A stretch of DNA of 52,400 nt from JADFRG01 sp046759305 (GTDB taxonomy: Bacteria; Chloroflexota; Anaerolineae; Anaerolineales; E44-bin32): contig JBHIBY010000010.1 in the NCBI GenBank assembly GCA_046759305.1, forward strand, positions 1 through 52,400, read 5' to 3'. A model generated the notes under the pieces. That model did not search any database. It had not been told where the DNA came from and was given only the letters and a program-made list of their open reading frames with translations. Positions 1 through 7,710 of the stretch are shown here, in pieces. Position 1 is the first letter of the stretch. The number at the start of each line of letters is the position of its first letter. Position numbers and translations under genes: made by a program.

Positions 1-357
1 CCAGCTCAGGACTGTGCTCACGATGCTGATCAGGATAGCCCCGACGATCGCATTGAGAATGGTGTTCTCCGTTGAGAAGTCGAGGAAGCTCCCGGTAAAG
101 GTCAGCGAGGAGCTTATGGCTGCCGTAACCAGCAGCATCGCTGCGTTGATCACCAAGGTGAACAAACCCAGAGTCAAGATGGTGATGGGTAAGGCTAGCA
201 GCTTGACGACAGGTCTGATCAAGGCGTTGACCAAACCAAAAATCACGCCGACGATGATCAGGCTTCCGAGGTTCCCCTCGAACTCTAGTCCCGGTAGTAC
301 ATAGCTTGTGACCCAGATCGCTACCGCATTGATGAATATTCGAAGGATGAGCTTCAT
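1..357 (-). CDS. Phage holin 4_2-family (4TM) membrane protein, 3' end outside window
   Basis: The reading frame is open from an ATG at 355-357 down to base 1, giving 119 codons; the C-terminus lies outside the window. It starts MKLILRIFINAVAIWVTSYV and carries at least three hydrophobic segments, with a VNALIRPVVKLLALPITILT stretch. The N-x-x-I-R-P motif followed by two helices is typical of the Phage_holin_4_2 / YvlD-type small four-helix membrane proteins. The role of this family is not established despite the holin name, and most members are chromosomal. An AAGGAG Shine-Dalgarno lies just upstream (361-370 on the plus strand). It is divergent from sodA. The family call is good; the function is unknown. 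Confidence 0.75.
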   Translation of the reverse strand, partial: MKLILRIFINAVAIWVTSYVLPGLEFEGNLGSLIIVGVIFGLVNALIRPVVKLLALPITILTLGLFTLVINAAMLLVTAAISSSLTFTGSFLDFSTENTILNAIVGAILISIVSTVLSW

Positions 358-425
358 TAACTTCTCCTTATCCTGAACGGGTCGGTCCGATAATGATAAT
401 GCGAAGGGCTTTGAGATTGCCTAGA

Positions 426-455
426 TTGAGCTGTTGCTTTTCCGACCACTAATCT
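426..455 (+). promoter_or_regulatory. Possible sigma-70 promoter of sodA
   Basis: TTGAGC (426-431) and TAATCT (450-455) are separated by 18 bp, and the start codon of sodA follows 59 bp later. The match is moderate and was found by eye, so other start sites (for example around the TACTAT at 471) are possible. Confidence 0.35.
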
Positions 456-514
456 TAGCGGGTGATGCGGTACTATTAGAAGCTCATCCGAACTAAATAG
501 ACAGGAATAAAACC

Positions 515-1210
515 ATGACTCATGAACTTCCAAAGCTACCCTACGCATTCGATGCGCTTGAACCGCATATCGACGCCCGCACCATGGAGATCCACCACGA
601 CAAGCATCATGCTGCCTACGTCAACAACCTGAACGGCGCGCTCGAGGGACACGAAGAGCTCCAGAAGAAGAGTGCGCTTTCGCTCATTAAGGACCTGAGT
701 GAAGTGCCGGACGACATCCGTAACGCGGTTCGTAACAACGGCGGCGGCCACGTCAATCATTCGATGTTCTGGTCGAGTATGGGTACAGGAGGTGGCGGAA
801 GCCCAGATGGAAAGCTAGCGGAGGATATTGGCGCGGCGTTCGGCGGCTTCGAGGCTTTCAAGGATGCGTTCAAGAAAGCCGGAATGACCCGCTTCGGATC
901 CGGCTGGTCCTGGCTTGCGGTTGCCGAAGACGGATCACTGATGGTGACCAGCACAGCCAATCAGGATAATCCCGTGAGCGAGGGCATGATCCCACTGCTA
1001 GGTCTCGACGTTTGGGAACACGCCTACTATCTCAAGTACCAGAACCTGCGCGGTGATTACATCGATGCCTTTTGGAATGTGGTCGATTGGGGACAAGTTC
1101 AGTCCGCCTATACCAATGTACGCATAGACCAGGGCGTCACAGAGGTAGCCGAGTGGGTGGGCTCGATGTGGGGAGAGCTTGAGGCGGGGTGGAAGAAGCT
1201 TACTGGCTAA
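515..1210 (+). CDS. sodA: Superoxide dismutase, Mn/Fe family
   Basis: The 231-residue product has the full Fe/Mn superoxide dismutase layout. The N-terminal helical domain carries the first metal ligand His27 in the HHDKHHAAYV block, and the second ligand His82 is in NNGGGHVNH. The C-terminal domain has FGSGWSWL and the DVWEHAYY signature with ligands Asp165 and His169. Gln150 in the NQDNP block and the GGGH spacing favour manganese as cofactor, although cambialistic enzymes cannot be excluded. It converts superoxide to oxygen and hydrogen peroxide in the cytoplasm; no signal peptide is present. An AGGA Shine-Dalgarno precedes the ATG. It is a single-gene unit closed by a hairpin at 1293-1317. 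Confidence 0.95.
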   Translation: MTHELPKLPYAFDALEPHIDARTMEIHHDKHHAAYVNNLNGALEGHEELQKKSALSLIKDLSEVPDDIRNAVRNNGGGHVNHSMFWSSMGTGGGGSPDGKLAEDIGAAFGGFEAFKDAFKKAGMTRFGSGWSWLAVAEDGSLMVTSTANQDNPVSEGMIPLLGLDVWEHAYYLKYQNLRGDYIDAFWNVVDWGQVQSAYTNVRIDQGVTEVAEWVGSMWGELEAGWKKLTG

Positions 1211-1292
1211 TAGTCAGGCGCAGCTTCGCTGCCCGAATAGAAGCAGGAGTGGCCTGAAGCCTGTAAACCAATCGGGGCTACTGGAACAAGCT

Positions 1293-1317
1293 AAAGGGAG
1301 CTCATGAGAGCCCCTTT
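1293..1317 (+). terminator. Hairpin downstream of sodA
   Basis: AAAGGG (1293-1298) pairs with CCCTTT (1312-1317), and GCTC (1300-1303) pairs with GAGC (1308-1311), leaving one bulged A and an ATGA loop. No long T run follows. A second small hairpin, CTCAATT/AATTGAG at 1322-1339, sits beside it. Together they separate the converging sodA and the LysM remnant. Confidence 0.5.
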
Positions 1318-1356
1318 GATTCTCAATTCTGCAATTGAGCTGTACTTTAGGTTAGA

Positions 1357-1745
1357 TTACGGAAGGGGAATCCAGATCTTCCACCCCGGCACAAGCTCGT
1401 TGGGACTGTCGATAATCGCGTAGGAGGAATCTTCAGCTGCCTTTGCATTGGTCGCGTTTAAGATGTCTTCCCAACGTGACGCATCACCGTAAAACTGCGC
1501 GCCAGACCCATGATCCAGTCACCCAGCTGCACGACGCAGTCCTGGCCGTCTCCTGAGACTTCGGTTGCCTTTGGCTCGGGATCGATAGCATCGATCTCAA
1601 CCGGAACGGGAGTCGGCACTGCGCTTGCAGATGGGACGAGCACCACGTGGCCTGCGGACCGGCCGTCCGCTAGTCTCTGGCTTACTCGACGGCTACCTTC
1701 GTCGTCCGGCAAGGGCGATGTAATAGAGCAGGGTAAGAATTGCAC
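1357..1745 (-). pseudogene. LysM-domain protein broken by a single frameshift
   Basis: Two minus-strand frames join into one LysM domain. The upstream frame reads a Pro/Thr-rich linker (SAVPTPVPVEIDAIDPEPKA) and then CVVQLGDWIMGLAR. After a one-base shift within the GCGCGC run at 1497-1503, the second frame continues QFYGDASRWEDILNATNA and ends VPGWKIWIPLP with a stop at 1357-1359. This is the GDW...FYG...W..I...N...PG..I.IP pattern of LysM, a peptidoglycan-binding module. One missing base (cg?-cag) restores it. The start is unclear: an ATG at 1745 lies inside the upstream peptidase gene and a TTG at 1712 is an alternative. It may be a real pseudogene or a sequencing error in a short GC repeat. 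Confidence 0.7.
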
Positions 1746-2532
1746 TCACAGCCGCTGCGACATAGGTGCTCGCTGCCGCAGTCAGCACGCTGCGGGCTCC
1801 TTGCTCGTCTTGATCTACCCGAATCATTTGAGCTTCGTGCAACAGGCGTAGTCCTCTGCGGCTAGCGTCGATCTCAACCGGCAGCGTCATGACGGAGAAG
1901 GCAACGAGCAGGCCATAAAAGAGAATTCCGAGATACATGGCCCCGATGATGTTGAAGAAGAACCCGATGAAGATCAGGATGTAGGCGATCATCGGGCTGA
2001 AGCGCACTGCCGGCACCAACACGTTGCGCATGGAGATCAAGAAGGAGTTGCTCTCGTGCTGCTGAGCATGACCGAGTTCATGCGCCACGATCGCCATCGC
2101 GGCAATTGACTTCCTATTTGCTACCCCTTCCGATAGCCGAACCGTGTGCGAACGCGGATCGTAGTGATCCGAGAGTTTTCCCGGTACGCGCTCGAAGCCG
2201 ATCGTTGACCGATTTACGGCCGTGGCTTTGGCCTGAGCATTTACCTTCGCCGCCTTGGTTTCGTACTCCTGCCTGGTGATCACTCCTTGAGCCTGCAGCT
2301 CCTGCAGCTTTCGGAGCTCCGGCACGTCGATTTGAAGACCACTGCCCCCGAGATCGGTGCGGTTGACGATGGCGTAGCCAACTTCGATGCCAGACAACCC
2401 CGGACCATTCGCCACTTTGCCCCATTTGCCGTACGCCGATCGCACGTAGAGCTGTGCGGCGCTGGAAATTATGATGGTTATCAGGAAGACCCAAAGGTAA
2501 AGTGGATCGAGAAAGAAACCACCAAAGAACAT
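1693..2532 (-). CDS. YugP-type membrane zinc metallopeptidase with an inserted SHOCT-like segment
   Basis: The 279-residue protein matches the Zn_peptidase_2 (YugP) family. It has an N-terminal membrane helix (residues ~9-29), the zinc motif HELGH in AIVAHELGHAQQH (~151-163), two central hydrophobic helices (~175-220), the VEIDASRRG block and a C-terminal helix. The usual family length is about 225-230. The extra length is an insert at ~70-105 (LRKLQELQAQGVITRQEYET) that looks like a SHOCT module. The start is supported by GGAGG six bases before the ATG. It probably degrades membrane-associated substrates, but no substrate is known. The LysM remnant follows immediately downstream and overlaps its 3' end. 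Confidence 0.85.
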   Translation of the reverse strand: MFFGGFFLDPLYLWVFLITIIISSAAQLYVRSAYGKWGKVANGPGLSGIEVGYAIVNRTDLGGSGLQIDVPELRKLQELQAQGVITRQEYETKAAKVNAQAKATAVNRSTIGFERVPGKLSDHYDPRSHTVRLSEGVANRKSIAAMAIVAHELGHAQQHESNSFLISMRNVLVPAVRFSPMIAYILIFIGFFFNIIGAMYLGILFYGLLVAFSVMTLPVEIDASRRGLRLLHEAQMIRVDQDEQGARSVLTAAASTYVAAAVSAILTLLYYIALAGRRR

Positions 2533-2712
2533 CTTCCACCCTCCAATACCAGGAATTGTGTTAATGATAAACCCAGTTCCAGTTACGAAACCGGATTTTC
2601 AAAGCTGGGGAATTGGATCACCTCTTGGAGACTTGTGTCAGCATGCGAAGTTCGAGCGGTAGTTAAGTGTGGATTTGAGCTGGTCATCGAAATCCGAGCA
2701 CCGCCTGGCTTG

Positions 2713-3150
2713 CTACCATGACTTGGCCTCGAACCCGTTATGTAAGTGAGTATTGTCGCAGAAAGGCATCTCGCTCGATGCTCCACACCGGCACAAAGAG
2801 ATGCGAGTATCTCGGTGCAGAGGCAGCCCTTGAGGAGAGATGATCTTCACCTCCCCACGCACGTAGAGCGGCCCATCGGGCACCAGGGTGATTGAATTCG
2901 ACCTCGGGATTGGCTCCGGTAGCCCTGCGTCTTTTCGTTCGTAGCGCAGAGCGCCGCTCGGGCAGCGCATGACGACCTCCGCCACTTCCGTCGCCAAGGC
3001 TTTGTCCGTCTCAATCCAGGGCACTCGTTGCCGGTTGAAGGTCTCGGGCAAGCCTCGAATGCATTCAGCAGCGTGGATGCAGCGGCGTACGTCGTAGCTG
3101 ACGTCGATAGCACTGCCTCGATAGTTGCGGCGAGTCTGCTTAGGAGGCAT
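2713..3150 (-). CDS. Two-domain iron-sulfur protein: Fer4_19 plus CDGSH
   Basis: The start was placed at the ATG 3148-3150 (MPPKQTRRNYRGS), giving 145 residues; the longer upstream frame has no coding character. The N-terminal half has the Fer4_19 pattern RRCIHAAECIRGLPETF followed by RCPSGAL, likely a mono-cluster ferredoxin-like site. The C-terminal half has the CDGSH-type pattern CRCGASSEMPFCDNTH, with the Cys-x-Cys, Cys and His ligands present and Asn in the usual Gly position. Such fusions occur in many bacteria and are assumed to be small electron or cluster carriers in the cytoplasm. It is divergent from the thioesterase gene. Confidence 0.85.
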   Translation of the reverse strand: MPPKQTRRNYRGSAIDVSYDVRRCIHAAECIRGLPETFNRQRVPWIETDKALATEVAEVVMRCPSGALRYERKDAGLPEPIPRSNSITLVPDGPLYVRGEVKIISPQGLPLHRDTRISLCRCGASSEMPFCDNTHLHNGFEAKSW

Positions 3151-3243
3151 GAGTAACTTTGGAAAGCATAAATGATAATGTGTACCTCGCTCGATTGTGC
3201 ACCAGCGTGTGATAGGCTTTTTCAAACGGCTGAAATCAAAGGG

Positions 3244-3708
3244 ATGACCAAACGAAATATGCGAAACGAGGCTCAATCGTGGTTGGAAGTCGGCGAGGCG
3301 ATGATTCGAGGTGAGGCTCCACAACCCCCGATCGCCAACCTGGTGGGCTTTCAGTTGGTCACACTTGAGCGGGGAAAGTCAACCATGGTGCTTGAAGCTG
3401 GCGAGCAGCACGCCAATCCGATGGGAACGCTCCACGGCGGGGTGCTGTGCGATGTGGCCGATGCTGCCATGGGTATGGCGTTTGCCAGCACACTCGAGGC
3501 AGGTGAGACATTCACGACGCTGGAATTGAAGATCAATTTCCTCAAAACGCTTTGGGATGGTCAGCTGCAGGCGGCAGGACGCGTGGTCAAGCGTGGCCGC
3601 ACGATTGGGCTGGTCGACTGCGAGGTGCTTGACGATGATGGAACGCTTGTAGCTCGGGCCTCAAGCACCTGCATGGTCTTACAGGGAGGCCGTGCGGAAG
3701 GTAGATAA
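3244..3708 (+). CDS. PaaI-type hotdog-fold acyl-CoA thioesterase
   Basis: The product, about 154 residues from the ATG at 3244, has the PaaI/YdiI hotdog core: GFQLVTLERGKSTMVLEA, then the signature NPMGTLHGGVLCDVADAAMG with the HGG and downstream Asp expected at the active site, then TLELKINFLK and a terminal strand ending TCMVLQG. The family hydrolyses thioesters such as phenylacetyl-CoA or other acyl-CoAs in the cytoplasm; the substrate here cannot be read from sequence. Upstream ATG codons at 3172 and 3178 would add a tail without homology-like features, so the start at 3244 (or 3259) is preferred. It converges on fdhA. Confidence 0.85.
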   Translation: MTKRNMRNEAQSWLEVGEAMIRGEAPQPPIANLVGFQLVTLERGKSTMVLEAGEQHANPMGTLHGGVLCDVADAAMGMAFASTLEAGETFTTLELKINFLKTLWDGQLQAAGRVVKRGRTIGLVDCEVLDDDGTLVARASSTCMVLQGGRAEGR

Positions 3709-3727
3709 TGCGCGTGGCTCAAAGGCG

Positions 3728-3764
3728 GGCGCGGACGAAGTTCCGCGCTACCAGCGTCCGCGCC
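3728..3764. repeat. Perfect 10-bp inverted repeat at the end of fdhA
   Basis: GGCGCGGACG (3728-3737) and CGTCCGCGCC (3755-3764) are perfect complements separated by 17 bases. The right arm encodes the last residues of the formate dehydrogenase and the left arm lies in the 39-bp gap before the thioesterase. There is no T run, so it may be a weak terminator or a transcript-stabilising hairpin for the converging genes. Confidence 0.5.
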
Positions 3765-5910
3765 GGGTCTGGGCTTCAGGATTCACGAGTTCATCTTCCG
3801 AGGCCGGATCGACACGCACCGCGCAAGCCTTATATTCGGGAATCTTCGCGAGCGGATCGAGTATGTCCAGCGTCAATAGATTAGCTGCCGCTTCGTGGAA
3901 GTGCCAGGGAATGAAGACAACCCCAAGATTGGCCTTCTCGGTCACTTTGGCGCGCAACACCACAGAGCCTCTTCGCGAAGTTACTCGTACAGCGTCCCCG
4001 GTCTTGACACCTGTCCTCGCCGCATCGACACGATTAATCTCAACCAGCGCCTCGGGATAGAGCTCATCGAGCTGAGAGTGACGGGTCAGCGTCCCGCCGT
4101 GCCAATGCTCTAGCAGGCGGCCGGTGGTCAGGATCAGTGGATACTCATCGTCTGGGGGCTCCGCCGACGGCACGTATTCCAGCAAATGAAACTTCGCGCG
4201 GCCGGAAGGGAAGGCACTTTCAAATAAGAAAGGCGTGCCAGGGTGATCTTCGTCCGGTACGGGGGTCTGAAGCCCGACCTCATCGATACGCTCGTAGCGG
4301 ACACCTCGATAGGCTGGCACGACATTGCCCATCTCGATGAGCACCTGCTCCGCGTCTTCATAATCCCAGAATGCCGATGCGGGCCGACCCAAGCGATCTT
4401 CGATCCGCTTCGCAAGCTCAGAAATAATGCCGATATCCGATCGGGATTCTCCACGAGGCTCTAGCGCCTTGCGAATGCGCTGGACACGCCGATCTGTGTT
4501 GGTGAAGGTGCCGTCCTTCTCCGCCCAGGAAGCGGCTGGAAGCACGACATCCGCATATGCTCCTGACTCGTTGATAAACAAGTCCTGTATTGCAATGAAC
4601 TCCAAGTTTTCCATATGATGGCGGGTGACGTTCAGGTTAGGTTCAGACATCATAGGATTCTCTCCCATGATGTACAGCGCCCGCACTCCATCCTCGCCGA
4701 CATTGGTCAGGATCTCGGTGGTCGTCAGCCCCTTCTTCTGGTTGAGCCCACCCGGCTGGATATTCCAGGCCTTCTCCCAGATCTCGGCACTGGCAGGGTC
4801 ATCGACCTCCATATACCCGGGGTAGTGCCATGGCATCGCACCGCTGTCAGATGCACCCTGGACATTGTTCTGTCCACGCAACGGGTTGAGTCCGGTCCCT
4901 TCACGACCAATGTGCCCGGTCAGCAGCGCCAGGTGCACCAGGGCTAACGCATTGTCGACGCCATGCGTGCTCTCAGAGATGCCGAGCGCCCAGTAAATGG
5001 CGCCCCTCTCTGCGCCAGCGTACATCCGAGCGGCCTCAACGATGAGATTCCGATCCACGCTCGAAACGGACTCGGCGAATTCTGGTGTGAATTTCTCCAT
5101 CGACTTGACGAAATCCTCAAAGCCTTCGGTCCGTTGATCGATAAAATCCTGGTTGTAGAGCTTCTCTTCGATGATGACATGCGCCATGGCTGCGAATACC
5201 GGCACGTCTGTCCCCGGCAATTGTGGAAGCCATAGTGTCGACCAGTTCGCCAGTTCCACACGGCGGGGGTCGACGACGATGAGCTTGGCGCCATATTTCT
5301 CGACCGCTTCTTTCATTTGCAGCCCGATGATGGGATGGGATTCGGCGGTGTTCGATCCAGTGACCATGAAGACATCCGACTTGATGACTTCTGCCGCAGT
5401 GTTGCTCATGGCGGCTGAACCGATGGCCATCTGCAGCGCCACTACTGAGCCGGCGTGGCATAAGCGGGTGCAGTGATCGACATTGTTTGTACGGAATAGC
5501 GCTCGGAACATCTTCTGCAGTAGATAGTTATCCTCGTTGGTGGCCTTCGCGCAGCAGTACACACCCATTGCATCCGAACCGTCGCGCTGATAGATCTCCA
5601 CAAGTCGATCCGCAGTGTAGTCCAACGCCTCCTCCCAGGAGACTTGGCGCCAATCGTCGCGATCGAAGGCTTGAGTGCGATCACCTGGTACCTGCGGAGT
5701 CTTCCGCATCAGCGGTTCGGTCACACGTTGAGGGTTGTAGATCATGTCGTAGCCATAGCGGCCTTTGACGCAGAGATTACCCTGGTTGACGATATTGTCG
5801 AAGTCAGAGGTCACCTTATAGATGAAGTCATCTTGTAGATGCAGGTTCAAACCGCAACCCACTCCACAGTAGGGACAAACTGTGCTGACGACTCGATCGG
5901 CTTCAATCAC
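3748..5910 (-). CDS. fdhA: Formate dehydrogenase catalytic (molybdopterin) subunit
   Basis: The 720-residue protein starts at a GTG and belongs to the DMSO-reductase family of molybdoenzymes. An N-terminal [4Fe-4S] site has Cys12, Cys15, Cys19 and Cys47 (CPYCGVGC, CVKGR). In DHCTRLCHAGSV, Cys151-His152 align with Sec140-His141 of E. coli FdhF, so the molybdenum or tungsten ligand is Cys, not Sec. SNTAESHPI and the C-terminal molydopterin-binding domain (ILTTGRLLEHWHGGTLTRHS) are present. It oxidises formate to CO2. It lacks the N-terminal ferredoxin domains found fused in FdsA-type subunits; these are supplied by the separate gene at 6076-6774. No Tat signal is seen, so it is cytoplasmic and NAD-linked through the NuoEF-like subunit. 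It is the last gene of the operon, 165 bp after its neighbour. Confidence 0.93.
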   Translation of the reverse strand: MIEADRVVSTVCPYCGVGCGLNLHLQDDFIYKVTSDFDNIVNQGNLCVKGRYGYDMIYNPQRVTEPLMRKTPQVPGDRTQAFDRDDWRQVSWEEALDYTADRLVEIYQRDGSDAMGVYCCAKATNEDNYLLQKMFRALFRTNNVDHCTRLCHAGSVVALQMAIGSAAMSNTAAEVIKSDVFMVTGSNTAESHPIIGLQMKEAVEKYGAKLIVVDPRRVELANWSTLWLPQLPGTDVPVFAAMAHVIIEEKLYNQDFIDQRTEGFEDFVKSMEKFTPEFAESVSSVDRNLIVEAARMYAGAERGAIYWALGISESTHGVDNALALVHLALLTGHIGREGTGLNPLRGQNNVQGASDSGAMPWHYPGYMEVDDPASAEIWEKAWNIQPGGLNQKKGLTTTEILTNVGEDGVRALYIMGENPMMSEPNLNVTRHHMENLEFIAIQDLFINESGAYADVVLPAASWAEKDGTFTNTDRRVQRIRKALEPRGESRSDIGIISELAKRIEDRLGRPASAFWDYEDAEQVLIEMGNVVPAYRGVRYERIDEVGLQTPVPDEDHPGTPFLFESAFPSGRAKFHLLEYVPSAEPPDDEYPLILTTGRLLEHWHGGTLTRHSQLDELYPEALVEINRVDAARTGVKTGDAVRVTSRRGSVVLRAKVTEKANLGVVFIPWHFHEAAANLLTLDILDPLAKIPEYKACAVRVDPASEDELVNPEAQTRRGRW

Positions 5911-6075
5911 TCCAAACCACCGTAAAATTCCATACTTCGCCGCTGCCTATATCCCGCCTCTAACCCGTTCCACTTATGTCAATCCTTACCGAGATTGCGC
6001 TTCCGCTAGCAATTCGTCCCCACTCCCCCAGTAGCACTCCTCTGCTTCCGCTTGTGTTCCCTGCCTATCTCTCGA

Positions 6076-6774
6076 TTATCGTTTCTTCCGCCTACGCTTC
6101 ATACGCGTCAGCTGCATGATTTCGTCTGGGGTCTGCCCCTGCTCCAGCAGCCATTCACGCTTGGGTTTTAGAGCGCCGGTTGGGCAAACGCCTACGCATT
6201 GACCGCAGAAAACGCAGGTTGATTGGGGCAAACTCTGCTCGAAGAAAGTAGCGATGCTGGTATCGAAACCGCGTCCGCTGAAATTGATAGCGTAGGTGTA
6301 CTGGGCATCATAAGCACAGACCTGAACACAGCGCCAGCACAGCACGCATTGCGAGTAGTCCCGTACAAACATGGGATTGTCGTCGATGACCGGTGAAGAG
6401 CGTACGTCTGCATTGTTGAACAGGGTGCGATCCACGCCGTAGTCCTCCATCTGTGCCTGAATCTCGGGCGCCTCTTCCAGATTGACGGCCGAGTCAAGCA
6501 TCTCAAGAATCGTCCGGCGGCTGCGGTCCACCCGCTTGTTACGCGAGTGAACGGTCATTCCGTCGCGAGCCTCTGCAACGCACGCAGGTTGAAGGAGGCG
6601 AACCTCATCCACCTCCACGACGCAGAGGCGACAGAGGCCATAGGCTGTGGTGTGATCGTGGTAGCAGATCGTTGGGATGTCCGTTTCCAGATTTCGTGCC
6701 GCGCGCAGAATCGTGGTCCCTGCAGGTACGGTGACTGCCTCACCGTCAATGGTCAGCGTGACGCTTTTGCTCAA
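6076..6774 (-). CDS. HoxU/NuoG-N-like iron-sulfur subunit of formate dehydrogenase
   Basis: The 232-residue protein starts at a TTG with an AGGAG site upstream. It has a [2Fe-2S] ferredoxin domain (ICYHDHTTAYGLCRLCVVEV, then PAC) followed by two [4Fe-4S] sites, CVLCWRCVQVC and CVFCGQCVGVCPTGAL. The His-Cys3 cluster motif between them, present in NuoG and HoxU, is not visible, so this is a reduced version. Position in the operon and domain order make it the electron relay between the catalytic subunit and the flavin subunit. In many bacteria the same module is fused to the catalytic subunit (FdsA). The basic tail MKRRRKKR is unusual. Confidence 0.88.
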   Translation of the reverse strand: MSKSVTLTIDGEAVTVPAGTTILRAARNLETDIPTICYHDHTTAYGLCRLCVVEVDEVRLLQPACVAEARDGMTVHSRNKRVDRSRRTILEMLDSAVNLEEAPEIQAQMEDYGVDRTLFNNADVRSSPVIDDNPMFVRDYSQCVLCWRCVQVCAYDAQYTYAINFSGRGFDTSIATFFEQSLPQSTCVFCGQCVGVCPTGALKPKREWLLEQGQTPDEIMQLTRMKRRRKKR

Positions 6775-6793
6775 GTTCTCTCCTGTAGGAAGT

Positions 6794-7681
6794 TCACTCG
6801 CCGCCCCGGCTCGAAACCGGTATTTCGACAGTCTCGATTAGTTCGCCAACCCTCACGCCGGCCAGCCGTTCCGGATGCGAATAAACGTTCATCCGCTTGC
6901 GGCGAACGTATCCGCAGAGCGTGATATTCCACTCGCGGGCCAGATCGACCGAGACGCTGGTGGGAGAGGTCCGAGAAGCAACTATTGGGCAACCCATTTT
7001 CGCAGCCTTGTTGATCATCTCTGAGGAGACGCGGCCGGTAGCCAGCAACATCAAGCCCTCCGGTTCAATTCCTTGTCGCAGGCACTCGCCACGCAGCCGA
7101 TCGACGGTGTTGTGACGGCCGACGTCCTCGGCAATGGCCACCAAATGCTGCCCGTCGCTCAATGCTGAGGTGTGGACTCCGCGGGCGCGCGCGTATATGC
7201 CGTCGCGCGTCTGAAGCTTGTTCATTAACTCGCTGATCTTTTGAGGTTCAACAGCTATCTGAGCTCTGACAGGTTCCTGTTCGGCGGCGAGATCCGCAAA
7301 TGTGAGACCGCCACCGCAGCCGGATGTGATGATCCGCCGGCGCGGTTGATCCCAAAACGGCTTGGTCAGCCAGATGTCGACGCAGTCCCCGGCCGCGCAA
7401 ACGTGTTCGACTGCGACGTCCTGGTAGGAACTGATGAATTCCTCGTTGGCCAGGAAGCCCAAGGCCAACTGCATCGGATCTCTGGGTGTGCACATCAGCG
7501 AAGCCAGCTCACGGCCATTCACATAGAGAGTAATCATTCCCTCTTCAATGACTTCCGCGTCGACCTCGCGCCAGTCGCCATCGTAAATGTGATATCGGAA
7601 CGGTACAGTGCCGTCAGGCATCTCTACACTGCTCGGTTTCCGAGGAACAATTCGGATTGCTCGCGTACCGGTCGCCAACAT
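6794..7681 (-). CDS. fdhD: Formate dehydrogenase accessory sulfurtransferase FdhD
   Basis: The 295-residue protein shows the FdhD pattern: LYVNGRELASLMCTPRDPMQLALGFL, TSGCGGGLTF with the catalytic-loop Cys, RGVHTSAL, AEDVGRHNTVDRLRG and ATGRVSSEMI. FdhD transfers sulfur from the cysteine desulfurase to the molybdenum cofactor, which formate dehydrogenase needs for activity. E. coli FdhD has a CxxC in the loop; here only the first Cys is kept, as in many homologues. It sits 29 bp after the NuoEF-like gene and 19 bp before the ferredoxin subunit, clearly in the same operon. Confidence 0.93.
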   Translation of the reverse strand: MLATGTRAIRIVPRKPSSVEMPDGTVPFRYHIYDGDWREVDAEVIEEGMITLYVNGRELASLMCTPRDPMQLALGFLANEEFISSYQDVAVEHVCAAGDCVDIWLTKPFWDQPRRRIITSGCGGGLTFADLAAEQEPVRAQIAVEPQKISELMNKLQTRDGIYARARGVHTSALSDGQHLVAIAEDVGRHNTVDRLRGECLRQGIEPEGLMLLATGRVSSEMINKAAKMGCPIVASRTSPTSVSVDLAREWNITLCGYVRRKRMNVYSHPERLAGVRVGELIETVEIPVSSRGGE

Positions 7682-7710
7682 GGCTGTGGTACTGGAAGGG
7701 GACCGTACAG

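Noticed and set aside
1345..1360. TTAGGTTAG sequence resembling a DtxR half-site near sodA
   Set aside because: It lies downstream of sodA inside the converging gene end and has no second arm.
3692..4060. Plus-strand frames across the formate dehydrogenase genes
   Set aside because: They are shadows of fdhA and its operon on the minus strand.
5444..5464. Selenocysteine in the formate dehydrogenase
   Set aside because: The Mo-ligand position is an ordinary Cys codon (Cys151) and the frame has no internal TGA.
5911..6075. Possible small gene between fdhA and the ferredoxin subunit
   Set aside because: The 165-bp gap has no supported start or motif; no fdsD-like frame was found.
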